Part shown: positions 12,254 to 12,854 of the stretch, one piece after another | Numbering within the stretch: position 1 is the stretch's first letter | How the letters are laid out: each line of letters starts with the position of its first letter | DNA from: Sediminicola sp047612485 | Lineage (GTDB): Bacteria; Bacteroidota; Bacteroidia; Flavobacteriales; Flavobacteriaceae | NCBI GenBank assembly: GCA_047612485.1 | Contig: JBLGAT010000078.1 | Coordinates: 1-12,854 of the forward strand | Reading direction: 5' to 3' | DNA length: 12,854 nt | The notes under the pieces: generated by a model | Databases searched by the model: none | Seen by the model: only the letters and a program-made list of their open reading frames with translations | What the model was told of the DNA's origin: nothing | Position numbers and translations under genes: made by a program

Positions 12254-12854
12254 CAAAACCGCTTTTATAGCGGTTTTTTTATGGCCTATTGTTTCAAAGA
12301 TTATATAAAGTAAACCATCTTTGCGAACACCCTAATACTATATAATTCATGTGCTGGTTCCCCCGAAGCGTCGGGGCTGTCGTGGGCACAAAACCGCTTT
12401 TATAGCGGTTTTTTTATGGCCTATTGTTTCAACGATTATATAAAGTAAACCATCTGTGCGAACACCCTAATACTATATAATTCATGTGCCGGTTCCCCCG
12501 AAGCATCGGGGCTGTCGTGGGCACAAAACCGCTTTTATAGCGGTTTTTTTATGGCCTATTGTTTCAAAGATTATATAAAGTAAACCATCTTTGCGAACAT
12601 CCTAATACTATATAATTCATGTGCCGGTTCCCCCGAAGCGTCGGGGCTGTCGTGGGCACAAAACCGCTTTTATAGCGGTTTTTTTATGGCCTATTGTTTC
12701 AAAGATTATATAAAGTAAACCATCTGTGCTAACACCCTAATACTATATAATTCATGTGCTGGTTCCCCCGAAGCGTCGGGGCTGTCGTGGGCACAAAACC
12801 GCTTTTATAGCGGTTTTTTTATGGCCTATTGTTTCAACGATTATATAAAGTAAA
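12246..12854 (+). repeat. tRNA-Leu-derived 135-bp tandem repeat array (continues past right edge)
   Basis: The anchor CGTGGGCACA recurs at 12246, 12381, 12516, 12651 and 12786, an exact 135-bp period, giving four full units and a partial fifth. In order, each unit holds: the acceptor 3' strand of tRNA-Leu; a terminator hairpin (AAAACCGCT/AGCGGTTTT plus a T run, at 12255, 12390, 12525, 12660 and 12795); an AT-rich stretch (TTATATAAAGTAAAC); and a reverse-complement copy of the tRNA variable arm (12316-12331, 12451-12466, 12586-12601, 12721-12736). Then come CTAATACTATATAATTC, the tRNA segment ATGTGC(T/C)GGTTC, and a hairpin CCCCGA-AGCG-TCGGGG. That hairpin and its flank replace nine T-arm bases with twenty. 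Units differ at only a few positions. No open reading frame of interest was seen. The copies cannot fold as tRNAs because the T-stem partner is lost. Confidence 0.95.
12255..12280 (+). terminator. Terminator directly after tRNA-Leu (first of five copies)
   Basis: AAAACCGCT (12255-12263), loop TTTAT and AGCGGTTTT (12269-12277) form a 9-bp hairpin running into a T tract ending at 12280. It begins two bases after the tRNA discriminator. The same structure is repeated every 135 bp in the downstream array. Confidence 0.88.

Noticed and set aside
12032..12256. 74-codon open frame on the minus strand over tRNA-Leu
   Set aside because: It is antisense to the tRNA, and its start MCPRLDSNQH is the usual artefact of translating tRNA sequence. 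No ribosome-binding or family support.
12246..12854. CRISPR array or integron attC array
   Set aside because: The whole 135-bp unit is repeated with no unique spacers or cassettes, and no cas or integrase gene is present. The repeated sequence derives from the neighbouring tRNA.
12246..12854. Attachment-site duplications from an integrated element at tRNA-Leu
   Set aside because: Repeated tRNA 3' ends can mark integration, but the units are too short to hold an element, have a constant period and lack an integrase. An element beyond the right edge cannot be excluded.

Overview
The window looks like chromosomal DNA of a marine-type Flavobacteriaceae member (Bacteroidota). The reasons are AT-rich intergenic DNA, Bacteroidota promoter elements (TTG about 19-20 bp upstream of TAnnTTTG) in front of several genes, weak or absent Shine-Dalgarno sites, a two-subunit transketolase, a lipoprotein with a Cys-Lys-Lys-Asp-Asp surface-export-like start, and the tgt-lptG/F-permease order. 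Genus cannot be assigned from the sequence alone.

Left part (1-4800, all minus strand): the 5' part of dnaB (replicative helicase, cut by the window edge), then accA (acetyl-CoA carboxylase, transferase alpha subunit), then a tightly packed tgt > LptF/LptG-family permease > EamA transporter operon with overlapping ends. These are housekeeping genes for replication, fatty-acid synthesis, tRNA queuosine modification and LPS export. Middle (4965-7459, plus strand): the two transketolase subunits, followed by a small outer-membrane beta-barrel protein. A 32-bp perfect palindromic terminator separates these from a convergent FKBP-type surface lipoprotein (7531-8481). Divergent from that lipoprotein are hslR (S4-domain RNA-binding protein), a TPMT-like methyltransferase and a PyrR-like phosphoribosyltransferase, which end tail-to-tail on aroK (shikimate kinase, minus strand).

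Right part (10585-12854): tRNA-Lys(TTT), a stand-alone CheY-like receiver protein, and then the most interesting stretch. At 11529-12079 two truncated genes meet head to head. One is the C-terminal two thirds of an Rrf2/NsrR-type Fe-S regulator (minus strand). The other is the C-terminal third of a NosY-like ABC permease (plus strand). Both lost their 5' ends at the same point, around 11811-11821. The simplest reading is a fairly recent deletion that removed a whole nos (nitrous-oxide reductase) gene cluster lying between its divergent regulator and its last gene, possibly through a microhomology of about 11 bp.

Immediately after comes tRNA-Leu(GAG), followed by a tandem array with an exact 135-bp period that runs off the right edge (at least 4.5 units). 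Each unit carries a copy of the tRNA's 3' part with the T-loop replaced by a GC-rich hairpin, a rho-independent terminator, and a reverse-complement copy (15/16 bases) of the tRNA variable arm. This resembles in architecture the tRNA-Tyr-derived rtT repeats of the E. coli tyrT operon. I know of no description of it in this group.
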